Below are positions 39,842-43,228 of a DNA stretch of 43,228 nt, in pieces. How positions within the stretch are numbered: position 1 is the first letter of the stretch; every line of letters starts with the position of its first letter. The position numbers and the translations under genes are program-made. Location: positions 1 through 43,228 of the forward strand of contig CAMEJP010000010.1 of assembly GCA_945920185.1 (NCBI GenBank), written 5' to 3'. The stretch is from an uncultured Eubacterium sp. GTDB lineage: Bacteria > Bacillota > Clostridia > Lachnospirales > Lachnospiraceae. A model generated the notes under the pieces. That model saw only the letters and a program-made list of their open reading frames with translations, did no database searches and was not told the origin of the DNA.

Positions 39842-40291
39842 TCAGCTATGGTATTTCTCTTCGCAGTATTTGCATCTGTATACCTGATTTTCTTTGTCGG
39901 TAAGTACAAAAATGTGCTTCAATTCCTGTTCTATGGAGGTTATGCAGCGTGGATTTTTGCATTTTATAACATCAGTTATGGTGTTAGGAAGAGACAATTC
40001 CTTTTTCTCTACAATCATACCGTCCTTTATGATGTTTACGGTAATGTTGTGGTCGATAAAGCCTATAATATCAAGGTTTATGAGTTCAAGGCTTCCTTCA
40101 ATTTTGATAATGTCCTTTTTGCCCATCAGCTTACTTGGAACATTTTTTATAATGGCTACACAGCAATCAAGATTGTCAAGACCGAGATAACGGTATAGCT
40201 CCATGCTTTTGCCGGCTTCAATATGGTCCAGAACAAAGCCGTCCTTTATTTTGCCTACACTAAGTGTCACAGAACTTGTATCTTTATTCAT
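39842..40291 (-). CDS. pyrI: Aspartate carbamoyltransferase regulatory subunit
   Basis: PyrI binds nucleotide effectors and the catalytic subunit PyrB, giving allosteric control of the first committed pyrimidine step. The 149-residue product has the N-terminal allosteric domain ([21 protein letters not shown] and [14 protein letters not shown]) and a C-terminal zinc domain with CKNPRC and YRCKYC, the four structural cysteines in the usual C-x4-C...C-x2-C pattern. ATG 40291 lies 9 nt after GGAGG and overlaps the pyrB end by 8 nt; a TTG one codon upstream (40294) is an alternative. pyrB and pyrI are translationally coupled. Confidence 0.96.
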   Translation of the reverse strand: MNKDTSSVTLSVGKIKDGFVLDHIEAGKSMELYRYLGLDNLDCCVAIIKNVPSKLMGKKDIIKIEGSLELINLDIIGFIDHNITVNIIKDGMIVEKKELSLPNTITDVIKCKNPRCITSIEQELKHIFVLTDKENQVYRCKYCEEKYHS

Positions 40292-41207
40292 CAAGCGTTA
40301 CCTCCAATAAAGTCATAATAAGAGCCATTCGCACATACACGCCGTATTGAGCCTGTTTGAAATAAGCGGCACGAGGGTCATCATCCACCTCAACGGAGAT
40401 TTCGTTTACTCGAGGAAGAGGGTGGAGTACAATCATATCATCCTTGGCAAGACTCATCTTATTCTTGTCGAGAATATAGAAATCTTTCATTCTAAGGTAA
40501 TCATCCTCATTGAAAAATCTTTCTTTTTGAACGCGGGTCATATATAAAATGTCAAGCTCGCCCATAACGTCTTCTAACTTTTCCACTTCTTTGTAAGGAA
40601 TGTTGTTCTTGTCAAGAACATCCTCACGTATATAGTCAGGCACGCAGAGTTCCTTGGGCGAAATGAGAACAAATTTGATGCCGGCATATCTCACTAAAGA
40701 ATTGATGAGAGAGTGTACGGTACGACCGAATTTGAGGTCTCCGCACAAGCCTATAGTCATATTTTCAAGATGACCTTTAAGACAGTATATGGTTAAAAGA
40801 TCCGTAAGCGTCTGAGTAGGGTGTTGATGTCCTCCATCGCCTGCATTTATCACAGGAATTGAAGACTTAGTAGAAGCTACCAAAGGTGCACCCTCTTTAG
40901 GATGTCTCATGGCACAGATATCGGCATAACATGAAATTACACGTATGGTATCAGATACGCTTTCGCCTTTTGCAGCAGAACTTGAGTCGGCAGAAGAGAA
41001 GCCCAGTACAGAGCCTCCTAAGTTAAGCATGGCAGCTTCAAAGCTTAGTCTTGTCCTGGTACTTGGCTCATAAAAGAGAGTGGCTAACTTCTTACCTAAA
41101 CAGCATTTTGAATATTTTTTGGGATTTTCGGAAATATCCTTGGCAAGTATAAGAAGCCTGTTTGTTTCCTCAACGCTAAAATCCAAAGGACTTAATAAAT
41201 GTCGCAT
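40284..41207 (-). CDS. pyrB: Aspartate carbamoyltransferase catalytic subunit
   Basis: PyrB joins carbamoyl phosphate and aspartate to form N-carbamoylaspartate. The 307-residue product has the carbamoyl-phosphate loop [21 protein letters not shown] (Ser-Thr-Arg-Thr, about 48-68), [12 protein letters not shown] with the active-site Ser/Lys, [22 protein letters not shown] and HPLPRVNEI, all canonical. ATG 41207 is preferred because GGAGG is 5 nt upstream; an in-frame ATG at 41219 is the lactonase stop region. It is downstream of the lactonase gene without a gap and couples to pyrI. No PyrR attenuator or UTP-sensing leader is seen; transcription probably starts upstream of the lactonase gene. 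Confidence 0.97.
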   Translation of the reverse strand: MRHLLSPLDFSVEETNRLLILAKDISENPKKYSKCCLGKKLATLFYEPSTRTRLSFEAAMLNLGGSVLGFSSADSSSAAKGESVSDTIRVISCYADICAMRHPKEGAPLVASTKSSIPVINAGDGGHQHPTQTLTDLLTIYCLKGHLENMTIGLCGDLKFGRTVHSLINSLVRYAGIKFVLISPKELCVPDYIREDVLDKNNIPYKEVEKLEDVMGELDILYMTRVQKERFFNEDDYLRMKDFYILDKNKMSLAKDDMIVLHPLPRVNEISVEVDDDPRAAYFKQAQYGVYVRMALIMTLLEVTLDE

Positions 41208-41218
41208 AGACACCTCCA

Positions 41219-42268
41219 TTAAAGTTTTTTGTATATAATATTGTTTGGCTTTTCGATTTTAAGGATTGGTCCGTTCATAACGATAAGAGCTTTCTCATAG
41301 TTAATTGTGAAGGTCGTAATGGTGCCGGCCTCGTGGTTGAGAGAAAGCAGATGCTTATCATCAGGAAACAGGCATATGTCTTTCGGATAATCGCCGCTGA
41401 CAGGAAGACATGATTTGGTGGTAAGCATACCAGTTTCTTTGTCAATCTTATAGGTGGTTACGCTGTTGTCTCCTGCGTTAGAACAGAAGAGAAATCCGCC
41501 GTCTGATGAGATGGTTATGCACGCTGCAGCCGAGATGGCTTTATTAGCACCTCTTACGGTAAAAATGCTCTGAATAAATTCAAATTTTTCTTTTGCGTCT
41601 TTGTGGTAAGCATATACGTCTATAATGTTTTTTAGCTCGCATACAACGTAGGCAAATTTGCCGTCGGGACTGAAAAGAAGCATTCTTGGTGCACTTTCAA
41701 GCTGGGTTCTGATAACGTCTACAAGCTTCAGTTTTCCGGAAGGACTTACCTGATAAAGTTTAACCTGATCTATACCAAGATCGCATACGCACAGAAATGC
41801 TTCGTCAGGTGTAAGTATGGCTTGGCTTATGTGAGGGCGGAAGTTGCGGTCTGCGATAGACCCCATTCCTTTGTGATATACCTCGTCGGCTATTTCGCCT
41901 ATGCTTCCGTCAGGATTGATATGCATAACCGTAAGTTTTCCGTCGTGATATCCTGATACAAAAAGAAGAGTGTTGGCTTTATTGGTAGATAAATGGCAAC
42001 CTCTCATTCCTTTAATGCTTTGTAAATTGATAAATTCAAGGTCACCGTCATCAAGAATTTTAAAGGCAGTAACACCTTCATCACATACGGAGTATAAAAA
42101 CTTCTTATCCGGTGACATAGTTATATAGGAAGGATTATTAATAGGGACTTCCTTGGTTTCAGTTATACGGCCGCTTGCCACATCCATATCGAAAATATGG
42201 ATTCCTTTGCTTTTTCCAAGTGTGTAAGTACCTGCATATGCAACATATTTTTCCTTGTCAGTACTCAT
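41219..42268 (-). CDS. Beta-propeller lactonase, 6-phosphogluconolactonase (YbhE/Pgl) type
   Basis: Such seven-bladed propellers can hydrolyse 6-phosphogluconolactone in the pentose phosphate pathway, and some act on other lactones. The 349-residue product begins with [17 protein letters not shown] and shows repeated blade motifs, such as [51 protein letters not shown] and [20 protein letters not shown], matching the family length. There is no signal peptide. AGGAGG precedes the ATG. The gene heads the pyrBI operon, an unusual partnership: a pentose phosphate step would feed PRPP for pyrimidines, but this link is inference. Confidence 0.82.
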   Translation of the reverse strand: MSTDKEKYVAYAGTYTLGKSKGIHIFDMDVASGRITETKEVPINNPSYITMSPDKKFLYSVCDEGVTAFKILDDGDLEFINLQSIKGMRGCHLSTNKANTLLFVSGYHDGKLTVMHINPDGSIGEIADEVYHKGMGSIADRNFRPHISQAILTPDEAFLCVCDLGIDQVKLYQVSPSGKLKLVDVIRTQLESAPRMLLFSPDGKFAYVVCELKNIIDVYAYHKDAKEKFEFIQSIFTVRGANKAISAAACITISSDGGFLFCSNAGDNSVTTYKIDKETGMLTTKSCLPVSGDYPKDICLFPDDKHLLSLNHEAGTITTFTINYEKALIVMNGPILKIEKPNNIIYKKL

Positions 42269-42295
42269 TCTGGCACCTCCTTTAATATTAATACA

Positions 42296-42324
42296 ATTTT
42301 ACTCTAAATCTTTGTTGTAATCAA
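42296..42324 (-). promoter_or_regulatory. Promoter of the lactonase-pyrBI operon
   Basis: On the minus strand, TTGATT (42324-42319), 17-bp spacer, TAAAAT (42301-42296), about 30 nt before the lactonase start. Confidence 0.65.
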
Positions 42325-42361
42325 GCATTTTGATATACATTTTTAAAGAATTGTGGTAGAA

Positions 42362-42367
42362 TATAAT
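42362..42367 (+). promoter_or_regulatory. Candidate -10 for the acyltransferase-like gene
   Basis: TATAAT, with no good -35 at the expected distance. Confidence 0.35.
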
Positions 42368-42427
42368 CTGGTATTTTAGTTGCAGCAATCAATATTTTGC
42401 GTATCAGAAATGTGAGTAAAGTGAAAA

Positions 42428-43186
42428 ATGGAAGAAAAAGGACATAATAACAGAGTATATATGCTTGATACCATAAGGGGTGTCATAATCATAGGCGTTG
42501 TGGTGTATCATTTTTTGTTTGATTTGTATGATATGTTTGATGTGAATTTGTGGTGGATGGACAGCACTCCTATAAATTTTATAAGAGATTTTGGTGCGGG
42601 AGTACTTATATTTATATCAGGAATATCAAGCCTCCTGTCAAGAAATAATATAAAAAGGGGTATAAAAACACTTATATGTGCAGCATTACTGAGTATAGTG
42701 ACATATATATTTGTTCCTGATAACTTTATATTTATCGGAATACTTCACTTTTTGGGAACAATGATGCTTCTTTACGGTATTGCCGGAAAGACCGTGAATA
42801 AAATTCCGCGTGTTTTTGGCATAGCGGTCTGTCTGATTATATTTTTTGTGATTTTCCCTCTGGACAACGGCTACATCGGCATTAAAGGGCTGTTTACGCT
42901 TGACATACCTTATGAACTCAGAAACTCGACATTTGAATATATTCTCGGTTTCGGAGGAGGTCATTTGTATTCTGCCGATTATTTTCCCTTTCTGCCATGG
43001 AGCTTTTTGTTTCTTGCAGGAACTTTTGTGGGTAATTATGTGAAAGAGGGACGAATACCTTCATTTTTGTATAAGGATATTTGTAAACCGATATCATTTC
43101 TCGGAAGAAATACTCTTGTAATATATCTTTTACATCAGCCGGTAATGTGCGCCTTAATGATGCTTGTTGCAAAAATTATTAAATAA
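42428..43186 (+). CDS. DUF1624 / heparan-alpha-glucosaminide N-acetyltransferase-like membrane protein
   Basis: The 252-residue product has the opening typical of this family, RVYMLDTIRGVIIIGVVVYHFLFDLYDM (residues about 9-36, a conserved Asp and a His in the first helix), and six to seven hydrophobic helices, with GVLIFISGISSLLSRNN (about 59-75) and a final segment with a conserved His, LLHQPV. Human HGSNAT transfers acetyl groups across the lysosomal membrane; bacterial members may acylate envelope sugars, but no substrate is known. The ribosome binding site is weak (GTGAG). It is divergent from the lactonase operon and ends 38 nt before a probable new gene. Confidence 0.85.
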   Translation: MEEKGHNNRVYMLDTIRGVIIIGVVVYHFLFDLYDMFDVNLWWMDSTPINFIRDFGAGVLIFISGISSLLSRNNIKRGIKTLICAALLSIVTYIFVPDNFIFIGILHFLGTMMLLYGIAGKTVNKIPRVFGIAVCLIIFFVIFPLDNGYIGIKGLFTLDIPYELRNSTFEYILGFGGGHLYSADYFPFLPWSFLFLAGTFVGNYVKEGRIPSFLYKDICKPISFLGRNTLVIYLLHQPVMCALMMLVAKIIK

Positions 43187-43223
43187 AATTTACGATGCTG
43201 ACGCTTCGTTATGTGAGGTAATT

Positions 43224-43228
43224 ATGAC
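43224..43228 (+). CDS. Probable start of the next gene (cut by the window edge)
   Basis: An ATG at 43224 follows GAGG in TGTGAGGTAATT, good spacing. Only five bases of the gene are visible, so nothing can be said of the product. Confidence 0.35.

Noticed and set aside
41620..42230. Repeats within the lactonase gene as a DNA repeat or CRISPR-like array
   Set aside because: They are degenerate beta-propeller blades at the protein level; no CRISPR array or tRNA gene was recognised anywhere in the window.

Overview
This 43.2 kb window is chromosomal DNA from an anaerobic, spore-forming, low-GC Firmicute, most probably a Lachnospiraceae gut fibre degrader. The evidence is conserved Clostridia/Bacillus gene order (holA...rpsT-gpr-spoIIP...lepA-hemW and dgt-dnaG-rpoD-trmK-nif3), sporulation genes (gpr, spoIIP), strong GGAGG ribosome binding sites, frequent TTG/GTG starts, an HrcA/CIRCE heat-shock operator, a T-box thrS leader and plant-polysaccharide enzymes. 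The species is not determined; a pectin user such as Lachnospira would fit but is only a guess.

Layout. 1-1050: a 27-residue membrane peptide and a two-HTH MerR regulator broken by an in-frame TAG. 1168-4593: holA, a membrane-anchored GH5 cellulase and fdhD as one operon, the last two lying between holA and rpsT. 4622-11043: rpsT, gpr, spoIIP, a convergent PilZ gene, lepA and hemW. 11096-13261: PAP2 phosphatase, AraC regulator and a CIRCE-controlled Hsp20. 13341-17165 (minus): prfC, then a PL26/YetA-like protein and a KdgF-like cupin. 17389-21887: small alarmone synthetase, SprA-like putative metalloprotease, patatin (minus) and a DUF2339 membrane protein. 21916-24239: T-box and thrS. 24502-29738: ECF sigma factor, GH105 unsaturated rhamnogalacturonyl hydrolase, cupin, ddl, murF and folA. 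29863-31613 (minus): mscL and a HlyC/CorC-type protein. 31749-39356: a TIGR04086 membrane protein, then dgt, dnaG, rpoD, trmK, a Nif3-like gene and a nucleoside kinase. About 39388-39741: RNase P RNA. 39842-42268 (minus): a beta-propeller lactonase followed by pyrB and pyrI. 42428-43186: an acyltransferase-like membrane protein; a further gene probably starts at the right edge.

Functional themes. Housekeeping dominates: replication, transcription, translation, cell wall, pyrimidine and folate synthesis. Between these lie scattered carbohydrate genes: the GH5 cellulase and a pectin set (PL26-like protein, KdgF-like cupin, GH105) whose activities would act in sequence on rhamnogalacturonan and oligogalacturonides.

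Most notable non-gene signal: a 130-bp structured repeat present twice (5154-5283 plus; 7806-7935 minus). Each copy is flanked by its own 10-bp direct repeat, and each direct repeat contains the Shine-Dalgarno of the gene just downstream (gpr; the PilZ gene). The copies differ at 7 positions; 6 of these are three compensatory base-pair swaps in two hairpins. The 9-nt loop of the second hairpin is exactly complementary to the 3' end, giving a possible pseudoknot. This looks like a small mobile element that inserts at ribosome binding sites and conserves an RNA fold. I do not recognise it as a named family.
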